From positions 2,553,565 to 2,594,564 of the forward strand of contig RPFO01000026.1 of the NCBI GenBank assembly GCA_009746045.1: a stretch of 41,000 nucleotides of DNA, in the 5' to 3' direction. Positions 1 through 7,354 of this stretch are shown in pieces. The notes under the pieces were generated by a model. The model ran no database searches and had not been told where the DNA came from. It worked only from the letters and a program-made list of their open reading frames with translations. The translations under genes and the position numbers were made by a program. Positions within the stretch are counted from its first letter, which is position 1. Each line of letters starts with the position of its first letter. Source of the DNA: Mesostigma viride. Lineage: Eukaryota; Streptophyta; Mesostigmatophyceae; Mesostigmatales; Mesostigmataceae.

Positions 1-92
1 CTCCTGTCCTCCCACGGCCCTTCCCTCCCCTCCTTTTGGACCAAATGGATGTATTTTTTCAACGAAGGGATCTTCTTTAAAATGTGTTTCAT
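1..92 (-). CDS. Possible 5' end of a gene running off the left edge
   Basis: On the minus strand an ATG at position 92 opens a frame that stays open for all 30 codons to the window edge. The visible residues are rich in Lys and Ile with a Lys-Lys pair near the start. I do not recognise the family. The main reason to list it is position: the twin CCAAT cassette at 199-229 lies 107-137 bp upstream of this ATG, much as in the neighbouring genes. With only 30 codons visible, chance is a real alternative. Confidence 0.25.
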   Translation of the reverse strand, partial: MKHILKKIPSLKKYIHLVQKEGREGPWEDR

Positions 93-181
93 GGAGCCGA
101 CTAGCTGGCTGGGAGACTGATAGTATTTGAGACGAGACCTCCCCTCTCTCCGCCGCACCGGCCATTTATTCCCACCCCAAC

Positions 182-250
182 CGACATCTAGCGCTCTGAT
201 TGGCTACCTACACACTGCATTCCTATTGGTCCGCCAACTTTCGCCAATCA
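182..250 (-). promoter_or_regulatory. Twin CCAAT-box cassette, copy 1
   Basis: ATTGG (inverted CCAAT) occurs at 199-203 and 225-229, 26 bp apart start to start. The leading GACATCTAGCGCTCTGATTGG closely matches copy 2. A further CCAATCA in the opposite orientation is at 244-250. It lies between the stop of the D5_N-like gene and the possible left-edge gene, so it probably serves the latter. Promoter function is inferred from recurrence and position. Confidence 0.5.
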
Positions 251-286
251 ATCCGACCGTCGAACCCCAGACACCGGATCTGACGT

Positions 287-754
287 TCAAGGTGACACCG
301 ACGCCACGAGAGGACACGAAAACGTCTCCTTCGAAAGACACTTTTGCAACCAACGCACCACGTTGTAAATGAAAGCGTCATTCTTAAGTTTCCCGTCAAT
401 TTCGGCGAGTACGTCGTCACTGCTCCTCGTGTTAAGAAAACGCTTTATCATGATCTCAATGTAACATTCTCTCAGAGGCTCTTTGATCAACATTCTCAAG
501 GTCCAAGGATGCGTCTCTACCCACTCGCCTTGGACGTAGGTCCACCACCTCTTCCCGGTGAACTGATGCGTCCCGTCCATGAGAGCAATAGCAGCATCAG
601 CGACGCCACCGTGTGTCCATCTATCACCATCCCAACGCTCGATAACTTTTTTCGCCTCGTCTTTGTTTAGATTGCATGCACGAGGCGAGCGGCCCGTCGA
701 GACTCGCTGACCGCTAGCGGAGTCGTAAGGCGTCCAAAAATACCTCCCGGCCAT
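287..754 (-). CDS. D5_N-like domain protein, fragment of a viral primase-helicase
   Basis: A 155-aa product from the ATG at 754; a GTG four codons upstream is less likely. Residues about 45-145 resemble the D5_N domain that precedes the SF3 helicase in poxvirus D5/phage P4-type primase-helicases: a 'GKRWWTYVQGEW' stretch (small aromatic strand, then W), a helical segment, then 'KLKNDAFIYNVVRWLQ', matching the family's Lys-Leu...Phe...Val-Val pattern. In large DNA viruses this domain belongs to a protein of several hundred residues that unwinds DNA at the fork. Here there is no primase domain before it and no Walker-type helicase after it, and the stop is followed at once by the next promoter cassette. 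It is therefore a truncated remnant or a small stand-alone protein. The family call is by eye and moderate. Confidence 0.5.
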   Translation of the reverse strand: MAGRYFWTPYDSASGQRVSTGRSPRACNLNKDEAKKVIERWDGDRWTHGGVADAAIALMDGTHQFTGKRWWTYVQGEWVETHPWTLRMLIKEPLRECYIEIMIKRFLNTRSSDDVLAEIDGKLKNDAFIYNVVRWLQKCLSKETFSCPLVASVSP

Positions 755-807
755 TGCGACAATCACACAAATCCAGCCGAGTTGGTTCCTTTATTGCCTT
801 CTCAAAA

Positions 808-866
808 CGACATCTCGCGCTCTGATTGGCTACCTACATACTCCTCTCTGATTGGCCAACAACACG
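808..866 (-). promoter_or_regulatory. Twin CCAAT-box cassette, copy 2
   Basis: ATTGG occurs at 825-829 and 851-855, again exactly 26 bp apart, within CTCTGATTGG contexts. On the minus strand these are two CCAATCAGAG boxes 71-101 bp upstream of the ATG at 754. The cassette fills almost all of the gap between the D5_N-like gene and the stop of the BRO-like gene at 867. Confidence 0.6.
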
Positions 867-1790
867 TCACGGCGCGTCGGCCAGACGACCCGCCGACGGT
901 TCGGCCGCAATGGCCGTGCGCGACTCGCGGGTGAGTCGCTGATTCAGCCGCATGACCTTGACGTTCTCCTGGATGCACTGCTCGTCGGCGCGCGCGTCGT
1001 GAAGTCCGGTCGCCTTGAACACGGGTTCCAGCAAGTCCCGCTTGCGCTTCGCGACACTGACCGGATTCTGACCCGTCTTCCTGATCTCCTCCGCCTCCAG
1101 CACCTGGATGAAGTTCATCCCGGCGCTCTGCACGTTCGTCAGCAGGTCGCGGGCCGAGACTCGCGCGTTGTACATCGCGCGGAGCTCGACGGAGGTCTTG
1201 CCCGTGACCGCCAGATTGTTCGTGTCGTGGACCACCGGGTACAGCAGCCCACTCCCCTTGTGGGTATCGGTGTACCCCTTGATCGCTTCGTTCAGGTCGC
1301 GCGTAGACAGACAGCTCTTGATGCGCTGGTGCTGCTGCAGCCTCTCGAGCGCGGTCTCGTTCCCGTCGGCGGCGTCCGCCCGCTGCAAAATGTCCTCCGC
1401 CAACGTCCGGTCGGCCCTCAGGTATCGCTCGAGGAGGACGGACACCTGCTCGCGGAACTTGGCCGCGATCTTGCCGGGGAGCAACATCAAGATGCGTGTC
1501 AGGCCCTGACGGTCGGTCACCGGGGTGTCTCGCTGCCCGGGACCGGGGAATTTCCAGTTGATACAAATAGAGTAAACCTCGTCGTGGGCTTTGGCGAGCC
1601 TCGAGAAGGCGGTGTTCGCATGTATGCCTGCATTTTTTGTGAACGCCCCGTCGTCGCCGACGAAAAGGACGCACTTGATGGCATCGATCACCGATATCTT
1701 GCCATCATCTGTCACGCGGATCTTGCCCTCAAAACGGGGATCGTCCTCCGCCCCGTCCGCGGGCGTCAGGTACCTCGCGAGGGTCGTCAT
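867..1790 (-). CDS. BRO-like (Bro-N-type) viral protein
   Basis: A 307-aa product from the ATG at 1790 (an in-frame GTG lies four codons earlier). Residues about 25-140 contain a 'DGKISVIDAI' start, then a 'FPGPGQRDTPVTD' turn, then 'GLTRILMLLPGKIAAKFREQ' and 'LLERYL'. This follows the Bro-N pattern: a G-L-hydrophobic helix, then A-x2-F-R and a basic helix. BRO/KilA-N-type proteins of large DNA viruses and phages bind DNA and probably regulate transcription. The C-terminal half is helical and basic ('SVAKRKRDLL') and I do not recognise it. Intron-less, GC-rich, and flanked on both sides by CCAAT cassettes. It is divergent from the ADP-ribosyltransferase gene, so the 1857-1925 cassette may drive both. 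Exact subfamily unknown. Confidence 0.6.
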   Translation of the reverse strand: MTTLARYLTPADGAEDDPRFEGKIRVTDDGKISVIDAIKCVLFVGDDGAFTKNAGIHANTAFSRLAKAHDEVYSICINWKFPGPGQRDTPVTDRQGLTRILMLLPGKIAAKFREQVSVLLERYLRADRTLAEDILQRADAADGNETALERLQQHQRIKSCLSTRDLNEAIKGYTDTHKGSGLLYPVVHDTNNLAVTGKTSVELRAMYNARVSARDLLTNVQSAGMNFIQVLEAEEIRKTGQNPVSVAKRKRDLLEPVFKATGLHDARADEQCIQENVKVMRLNQRLTRESRTAIAAEPSAGRLADAP

Positions 1791-1856
1791 GATACACCCC
1801 ACGAGAGAAAAACGCTCCTCTCGCGACCGATGATCGTTCTTAAACTGTTACCGGCC

Positions 1857-1925
1857 GACATCCGACGTTCTGATTGGTCGCCGACATACTCCTCTCTGAT
1901 TGGTCCGCCGAGATCGTGTCGGTTC
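1857..1925. promoter_or_regulatory. Twin CCAAT-box cassette, copy 3, divergent promoter
   Basis: ATTGG occurs at 1873-1877 and 1899-1903, 26 bp apart, in CTGATTGGTC contexts, followed by CCGCCGAGATCGTGTCGGTT, which recurs almost exactly at 3505-3524. It lies 83-113 bp upstream of the minus-strand BRO-like ATG (1790) and about 120 bp upstream of the + strand ATG at 2024. A further CCAAT lies near 1967 and an AT-rich stretch at 1990-2015. Confidence 0.6.
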
Positions 1926-2023
1926 ACCGGGACGGGTACCGAACGGGTGGAACCCGTGATTGTAATCCAATCTTTTCACTCTTATCTCGTGTATTATTAA
2001 CCCGTCATCTATATGTAAACGCG

Positions 2024-3451
2024 ATGGCGTCGAAGACGACGAAGAAGACCCTCACGCAGGAAGAACGCATGCAACTCCTCGGGCGGACGATCCGCGCCAG
2101 GTTGGACAGGAAATACGCGGACAAGAGACACAAGCGATTCTGCGAAGAGGCAGCGAAAGAGGACGATGACACCCCTCTCCTCTCCCCATTTGGCCATTTC
2201 ACGGGGACCATCACGATTCCGTACATGTCGCTCGAGGGGTGCGATTACGACTCGTTGGCGCGAGACAATATGCATTGGTCGGGGACGAACTCCGACGGCT
2301 CTCTCAAGACCATCCAGCTGAAGGTGGAATGGAACACCCTTTACGACAATCGGGACGAACTCCGTTTCGTGCGGAAAAACGCCCACGACCCGCGCGAGAT
2401 CATCGACGAGGAATGGTACTTCAAGTCGTACCAGTACCTCGGCAGTCTGTCGAAGGAGGACCTGTTGCTCTTGCGGTCCTACTCGCACGTGGGAGATGGG
2501 TACGTCAACGGCAACGACGCAAAGGTCACGCGGCACCACACCATACAGATGAGTGGGTTTAATCCGTACACCGCGGACGTGGATATGAACGGGACCCCTC
2601 TGTGGGTGCCTCTTTGCATGTTCATCAGGAGGTATAAAGGTTTGCCCACCTCGTACGCGAGTTTGTGGAAGCGAATGCCTGAAATGCAAGACTTTATGAA
2701 GCTGGTAGACATGTTCGAGTCGTACCAAACGGGAGACCCCGACACCGGACACGACCATGCGTGGGCGGTAATGTCTTATTTTAAAAAACTCCCCGACACC
2801 CTTTCCGAGAGTGAGAAGGAGGACTTTGGATTATCAGCCATCATAGCCGTGATCGCGGAGAGCACAGTGAACGATGAGGAACACTTGAAAATCAGGTTGT
2901 GCACGTGGCTGCTCACGTTCCTTTCCACAGAATTCATTGTGGAAAAGATCGTCCCCTTTTACCGCAAGAAGCTGTTCAAACTGGTGCAAAACGCCCCGCG
3001 CGTCACGAGGCCTTTCACGGTCTTCCGCGGCACAAGAGACGATTACTATCTGAAGGGCGCGAAGAATAGGGTGTACGTCAACCCGTACTGCGTCTCGACG
3101 TCTCTGTCTGTGGATCACATACGCAAATCCCCCTTGTTCACGTCGAACAAGTGCTGCGTTTCGGTGATCCGATTGGTGAGGGGCTGTCCGGCGCTGCTTT
3201 TCTGGCCAGTGAGTCTGTACGGCACGAGCGAATTCGAGATCCTGCTCCCGCCGGGCACCGCGTACTTGATCAAGTACTCTGCGATGCAGAAATGGGCGCC
3301 GACCGCGTACAACCCGCAGACCCTCACGAAGGAATCGGTGTGCAAAAACGTGCCAGACGGCGAGGGTGCGGGGAAAAAGACTTCCTACGTGTACGTCGCG
3401 GACGGGAAGACGCTGACCGACACGACATTGCGACCATCGACTAGCGCCTGA
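2024..3451 (+). CDS. Protein with an R-S-E class ADP-ribosyltransferase domain
   Basis: A 475-aa product. The ATG at 2024 is chosen because the longer frame (TTG at 1874) would run through the promoter cassette. The C-terminal third carries the marks of the R-S-E (clostridial-toxin/arginine-type) mono-ADP-ribosyltransferase fold: Arg335 in 'VFRG', the STS motif at 358-360, and ExE as Glu403-Phe-Glu405 in 'SEFEILLPPG', with Glu405 the expected catalytic residue. A 'YSHVGDGYVNG' segment near 154-163 resembles the helical part that precedes the NAD site. Such enzymes transfer ADP-ribose from NAD to a protein. Residues 1-140 are unassigned; no signal peptide or membrane segment is evident, so action inside the cell is likely. 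The three core motifs are intact. Substrate unknown; in viral or phage settings such domains often modify host proteins. Confidence 0.7.
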   Translation: MASKTTKKTLTQEERMQLLGRTIRARLDRKYADKRHKRFCEEAAKEDDDTPLLSPFGHFTGTITIPYMSLEGCDYDSLARDNMHWSGTNSDGSLKTIQLKVEWNTLYDNRDELRFVRKNAHDPREIIDEEWYFKSYQYLGSLSKEDLLLLRSYSHVGDGYVNGNDAKVTRHHTIQMSGFNPYTADVDMNGTPLWVPLCMFIRRYKGLPTSYASLWKRMPEMQDFMKLVDMFESYQTGDPDTGHDHAWAVMSYFKKLPDTLSESEKEDFGLSAIIAVIAESTVNDEEHLKIRLCTWLLTFLSTEFIVEKIVPFYRKKLFKLVQNAPRVTRPFTVFRGTRDDYYLKGAKNRVYVNPYCVSTSLSVDHIRKSPLFTSNKCCVSVIRLVRGCPALLFWPVSLYGTSEFEILLPPGTAYLIKYSAMQKWAPTAYNPQTLTKESVCKNVPDGEGAGKKTSYVYVADGKTLTDTTLRPSTSA

Positions 3452-3470
3452 ACACTCGTGGCGGGCGGCG

Positions 3471-3540
3471 CTGGCGCGTCCGACATACTTCTCTCTGATT
3501 GGTCCGCCGAGATCGTGTCGGTTCGCCGATCGCTTAAAAG
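3471..3540 (+). promoter_or_regulatory. CCAAT cassette, copy 4 (one box degraded), plus TATA-like site
   Basis: ATTGG at 3498-3502 sits in CTCTGATTGGTCCGCCGAG, matching copy 3 and its downstream AGATCGTGTCGGTT block. The first box, expected near 3472, is replaced by CTGGCGCGTC while the following CCGACATACT is kept, so it seems deleted or mutated. The intact box is about 71 bp before the ATG at 3573. TTAAAAG at about 3534-3540 may act as a TATA-like element. Confidence 0.55.
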
Positions 3541-3572
3541 GCCCTCGACAATTTCTCCGCAAACAGCAACCG

Positions 3573-4598
3573 ATGGCGACCGCAGTGCACTTTCGCGTGG
3601 GGGCGCCGAGGCCGGCTCGACCGTTGGTCGCGGCCCACGAGGTCCCCGACAAGTGGGTGTGCGTCGGGCGCAAGTCTCGCGAGCCCAAGGTCACGAAGCT
3701 GTACAACGAGGAGATCCTGCTGTACAACCACCGCCAGCGGGACGAGACGCTCGCCGTGCGGAACGTGTGTCCCCACCGCGGGGCGCGTCTGTCCCACAAT
3801 TGCAAGGTGGATGACGGGTGCATCCGTTGCGCGTACCACGGGATGTACTGGGGCAAGGAGAACAACGGGGACAACTACCTCGACACGAAGGAGGATGCGG
3901 ACCTGGTCTGGGTGAACGCCGGCATGGGCGACGGAGAGTCGTCTCCGCCGACGATGCCGGAGTTCACCGAGGACGGGTACCGGACGTTTTCGTACCCGAC
4001 GCGCATCCGCGGGCACCCGATGATCGTCATGGAGAACCTGTTGGACCACGTGCACCTCCAGCACGTCCACAAGGTGAAGATCGTGGACGTGAAGGGCGCC
4101 GACGTCACGACGGAGACGGGCGGTCTCTTCACGGGAAAGAGCGTGTACAGCTACCCGGTGGCGGCCGAGTCCGTGGGCCGCCTGCTGCTGGGCCTCATGC
4201 CGACGGAGGGCCGTGACGCGAAGGCGCCTCCGAAAGGGTCGATGTCGGTGACGGTCGAGAACGAGTTCTTCCTCCCGTATACCGCGAGCCTGCGATTCTG
4301 GATTTCCGGACACGAGAAGCCCGCATTCGTCTTGTGGTTCAGCGTGCAGCCCTACGAGTCCAACGAGTCCCTCGTCACGTGCCGTGTGTCCCGCAACATC
4401 CTGACGGACCCCGCGTGGGACTTCCTGTTCTGGCTGATCAACGTTCTGCCGCTGAAGGAGGACGACGACATCGTCGCGAACGTGGTGACGGAGGATTGGT
4501 GGCGCAATCGCCTGACGATGGGCGACGCGTTCGTGAAGTTGTACAGGGACCGGATGAAGAAGGTGTACGGGATCATGTGCCCGGAGCCCTTTGCGTAG
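3573..4598 (+). CDS. Rieske [2Fe-2S] non-heme iron oxygenase
   Basis: A 341-aa product, close to full length for the alpha-subunit type. The Rieske centre is C66-x-H68 and C86-x2-H89, with 17 residues between Cys68-side and Cys86-side pairs, in 'CPHRGARLSH' and 'CAYHGMYW'. The mononuclear iron site is N155-x2-D158-x2-H161-x4-H166, the textbook NxxDxxHxxxxH pattern; an Asp in 'EDDD' (296-299) is a candidate third ligand. These enzymes use electrons from a reductase to hydroxylate or cleave small molecules; pheophorbide a oxygenase and related algal/cyanobacterial enzymes share this layout. All key residues are intact and no membrane anchor or transit peptide is obvious, so the substrate is open. 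The gene sits 121 bp after the ADP-ribosyltransferase and carries the island's own CCAAT cassette, which suggests it belongs to the virus-like set. Confidence 0.85.
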   Translation: MATAVHFRVGAPRPARPLVAAHEVPDKWVCVGRKSREPKVTKLYNEEILLYNHRQRDETLAVRNVCPHRGARLSHNCKVDDGCIRCAYHGMYWGKENNGDNYLDTKEDADLVWVNAGMGDGESSPPTMPEFTEDGYRTFSYPTRIRGHPMIVMENLLDHVHLQHVHKVKIVDVKGADVTTETGGLFTGKSVYSYPVAAESVGRLLLGLMPTEGRDAKAPPKGSMSVTVENEFFLPYTASLRFWISGHEKPAFVLWFSVQPYESNESLVTCRVSRNILTDPAWDFLFWLINVLPLKEDDDIVANVVTEDWWRNRLTMGDAFVKLYRDRMKKVYGIMCPEPFA

Positions 4599-4754
4599 TG
4601 GATCCCACGCGAGATCTTGTATGTATCTCAAAGACTGTCATCATTCATTATTGGATTTGGACATTTATGTTTTAAAAAAAATGGCTTTATACTAATCCAA
4701 TGTCATCGATCGCACCGTTCTCGACTCCGATATGACATTTCAACGTTGACCGAC

Positions 4755-5384
4755 TCACGACGGCGGTCCGGAGGTGCGCGACCGACGCGCCATCCTATCT
4801 CGAGCTCTTTGGAGGACGTCCCTCGCCCTGTCCTCCCTCCGTTCAGCGCGTTCTGTCCACGACCTGTACCCCGCCCGGTCGTTCAATTGGTCGTCGTGCG
4901 CACGTGACGCGTCGTCGTACGCCGCATCAAGTCGATCGAGTCGCATGTCACCTAGACCTGAAAACAGTCCTTGCATGTACTCTCGCGCCTTCTTCTCGGC
5001 GCGTTTGGAGAATCGGTCTATTGTGTTCTCATGCTCCCTCTCGCGTTTTCTTGCCGCATCACTCTTGATGGCCGCATCTTCCGCGAGCTTCTCGTTCGAG
5101 TACAAGTTGTTCGCAGCGCTCGTAAGACCATAATTAACCTTGGTGGCGTCGTCCCAACTGGCAAAAACATCGTCGAAGTCACCATGACGTTTCAGGGCGT
5201 CGTCCCAACCACCGCCATTCGCGTCTGCCTCTACGTCTTTGGCCCGCATCCTGTGCGACGCGCGAGAATGTTGTGCGCAGGTGTGCGCGCGTTGGCTCCG
5301 ACAAGTCCGACGGCATCGTCTGCCGCTCACCGTGATCGCACTACAAGTCTTCTTGACAACCACTCGACAACTCTGTCTGACCAT
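4755..5384 (-). CDS. Small protein with CxxxTxxGxxC-type zinc motif and charged helical body
   Basis: A 209-aa product from the ATG at 5384. The N-terminus has 'CSAITVSGRRC' and then 'CAQH': Cys14, Cys24, Cys36, His39. Short C-x-A-x-T-x2-G-x2-C...C-x2-H motifs of this kind recur in giant-virus and algal proteins and probably bind one zinc ion. Residues about 90-205 are rich in Asp, Arg, Lys, Glu and Ala and look helical or coiled-coil, with repeated 'ERAERRE'-like charge. No catalytic motif is visible. It converges on the Rieske gene, with 156 bp between the stops. It lacks an obvious CCAAT cassette, but an 18-bp palindrome lies about 70 bp upstream. Function unknown. Confidence 0.5.
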   Translation of the reverse strand: MVRQSCRVVVKKTCSAITVSGRRCRRTCRSQRAHTCAQHSRASHRMRAKDVEADANGGGWDDALKRHGDFDDVFASWDDATKVNYGLTSAANNLYSNEKLAEDAAIKSDAARKREREHENTIDRFSKRAEKKAREYMQGLFSGLGDMRLDRLDAAYDDASRAHDDQLNDRAGYRSWTERAERREDRARDVLQRARDRMARRSRTSGPPS

Positions 5385-5456
5385 GGTCACATAATACGAA
5401 TCCTACATATATTTTAATCACCCGCCCGCGGGTGGCGGTGCGGTGTGTTGAGTCGT

Positions 5457-5474
5457 ATATACGGATCCGTATAT
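5457..5474. other. 18-bp perfect palindrome
   Basis: ATATACGGATCCGTATAT is its own reverse complement. It lies 73-90 bp upstream of the minus-strand ATG at 5384, in a short AT-rich patch (5395-5490) between GC-rich DNA. It could be a dimeric-factor operator for that gene; function is inferred from position only. Confidence 0.4.
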
Positions 5475-5582
5475 TGGTAATAAATATTTTTGGGTTGGTC
5501 CGTCTCTGCGTGCGCGCGTGTGTGTTGGATCGCGGCCCCGCGGCTTGTGTCCCCCTCCCCGTCCCGTCCCCGGCCCCGCGCC

Positions 5583-6405
5583 GGAGCGGTTCGGGCTGTC
5601 CCCCACGGCACTGGCCGTCTCCCACGGCAAATGAAAAGTTTGAAAAGTTCGGGCGAACAGGATAGCCCGAACTTTTCAGGATAGCCCGAACTTTTCAGAG
5701 CCTCCCACGCGAAAACGAAAAGTTTCGAAAAGTTTTGGCTCTGATTCCCACGGCAAATAAAAAGTTTGAAAAGTTCGGGCTATGGTTCGGGCGAACGCAA
5801 AATCGCCCGAACCGCCAACTTAGTTCCCACTGGCGGGGGTGTGCACGGGTAGGGGTGTGTATATCCTTAGTGTTGGTTTGCTAACACATAAAATATTGGT
5901 ATGGTTGCTAACACATATTATTATGGGTATGGTTGCTAACACATAAAATATAGGTATGTTTGCTAACACATATTATTATGGGTATGGCTGTATACAGGGT
6001 AGTGTGTAGTTGTAAATAATATGTGTTAGGAAGTGTGTTCAAATAATATGTGTTAGGAAGTGTGTGCAATATTTTATGTGTTAGGAAAGGAAGGTAGAGT
6101 ATATACGAAAGTGCGGTGCACCCCGTCCGGGGGGACTAAGTTGGCGGTTCGTGCTATTTTTCGTTCGCCCGAACCTTCGCCCGAACTTTTCAAACTTTTC
6201 ATTTGCCGTGGGACTCAGAGCCAAAACTTTTCAAAACTTTTGGTTTTCCCGTGTGAGGTTTTGAAAAGTTCGGGCTATCGCGAAAAGTTCGGGCGAACAG
6301 GATAGCCCGAACTTTTCAAACTTTTCATTTTCCGTGGGATTCGTCGAGTGTCGTGGGGGATAGCCCGAACCGTTCGCCCGAACCGTTCGCCCGAACCGTT
6401 CGCCC
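5583..6405. mobile_element. Foldback (long inverted repeat) element
   Basis: The left arm (5583 to about 5850) contains blocks such as CCCACGGCAAATGAAAAG and TTGAAAAGTTCGGGC; the right arm (about 6115-6400) carries their reverse complements in reverse order. The outer ends match as GGTTCGGGCT (5589) against AGCCCGAACC (6362). The inner part is also inverted: four TTGCTAACACATA copies on the left (5876-5980) face three TATGTGTTAGGAA copies on the right (6020-6088). No transposase frame is present. This fits a foldback or MITE-type element of about 820 bp with arms of nearly 400 bp. The right end runs into three tandem CCCGAACCGTTCG copies (6364-6400). No target duplication was identified. Confidence 0.7.
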
Positions 6406-6499
6406 GCCCCGCCCGGCGGTGTGCGTCCGCTTTCCGGCGTCCGCGCGCCGACTCGGCACTGACTCGACCCGGATTCGGCCCGCGGGGCGTGGAGGGTCC

Positions 6500-7235
6500 A
6501 CGGGCGCCTGTCACGTGCCGTAACCGTCGGCTGCCGGCCCGCGGCTGTCGGAACCGGCGCCTGTCGGCCCGCGCAGTCCCGTGCCCCGGTGACTGCTGGC
6601 GCCTGTCACCGACGGCACTTACTGCTGGCGGCGGTCACCTGCCGGATCTTGCAGCTACTAGCCCGCGCCTGTCAGTTGCGGCACCCCTCAGCCCGCGCCT
6701 GTCGTCCCGCGCAGTCCCATGCAGAGCTGACTACTGGCGTCTGTCACCTATGCGAGTTGCTGCTGGCGCCCGTCACCCATGCGAGTTGCTGCTGGCGCCC
6801 GTCACCCACGCGAGTTGCCACTGGCGCCCGTCACCCATGCGAGTTGCTGCTGCGCCCGTCACCCACGCGAGTTGCCACTGGCGCCCGTCACCCATGCGAG
6901 TTGCTGCTGGCGCCCGTCACCCACGCGAGTTGCCACTGGCGCCCGTCACCCATGCGAGTTGCTGCTGGCGCCCGTCACCCACGCGAGTTGCTGCTGGCGC
7001 CCGTCACCCATGCGAGTTGCTGCTGGCGCCCGTCACCCATGCGAGTTGCTGCTGGCGCCCGTCACCCATGCGAATTGCTGCTGGCGCCCGTCACCCATGC
7101 GAGTTGCTGTTGGCGCCCGTCACCCATGCGAATTGCTGCTGGCGCCCGTCACCCATGCAAGTTGTGGCTGGCGTCTGACACCTGTCTAAACCAGCGCCTG
7201 TCGGCCCGCCGCCTGTCCGATCCGGCGCCTGTCGG
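6500..7235. repeat. 29-bp minisatellite with degenerate flanks
   Basis: The core (about 6745-7165) repeats a unit that reads GCGAGTTGCTGCTGGCGCCC plus GTCACCCAT, 29 bp, some 14-15 times, with GCT/CCA and CAT/CAC alternation and one 28-bp copy. Flanks at 6500-6740 and 7170-7235 hold older, degenerate 'GGCGCCTGTCGGCCCGCGC' units. Because 29 is not a multiple of three, open frames through it merely rotate and are not genes. Confidence 0.85.
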
Positions 7236-7262
7236 CCCGCGCGTGCTGCCGGGGCTTCTAAG

Positions 7263-7284
7263 TCCGCGAGTCCGCGCCGCCGGG
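7263..7284. repeat. GC-rich anchor, copy 1
   Basis: TCCGCGAGTCCGCGCCGCCGG sits between the minisatellite and the 3' end of the RING-like gene. The same sequence recurs at about 9577-9597 in the equivalent place behind the F-box-like gene. Confidence 0.6.
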
Positions 7285-7335
7285 CTGTCTATGTGGGGCT
7301 CATTGTGGGGACTTTATAAGGAAAACAATCCAAGC

Positions 7336-7341
7336 TTTATT
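7336..7341 (-). terminator. Poly(A) signal of the RING-like gene
   Basis: AATAAA on the minus strand lies 13 nt after the stop codon of the RING-like gene (7355-7357). It is a canonical eukaryotic hexamer, although unusually close to the stop. Confidence 0.5.
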
Positions 7342-7354
7342 AGTACTGCACCAT

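Noticed and set aside
852-2000. A 382-codon + strand frame opposite the BRO-like gene
   Set aside because: It is the antisense shadow of a GC-rich gene whose minus-strand product has the Bro-N pattern; the + strand product has no domain and uses a non-ATG start.
3534-4631. A 365-codon minus-strand frame opposite the Rieske gene
   Set aside because: Antisense shadow; the + strand product has every Rieske and iron ligand. The shadow is His/Arg/Val-rich without motifs.
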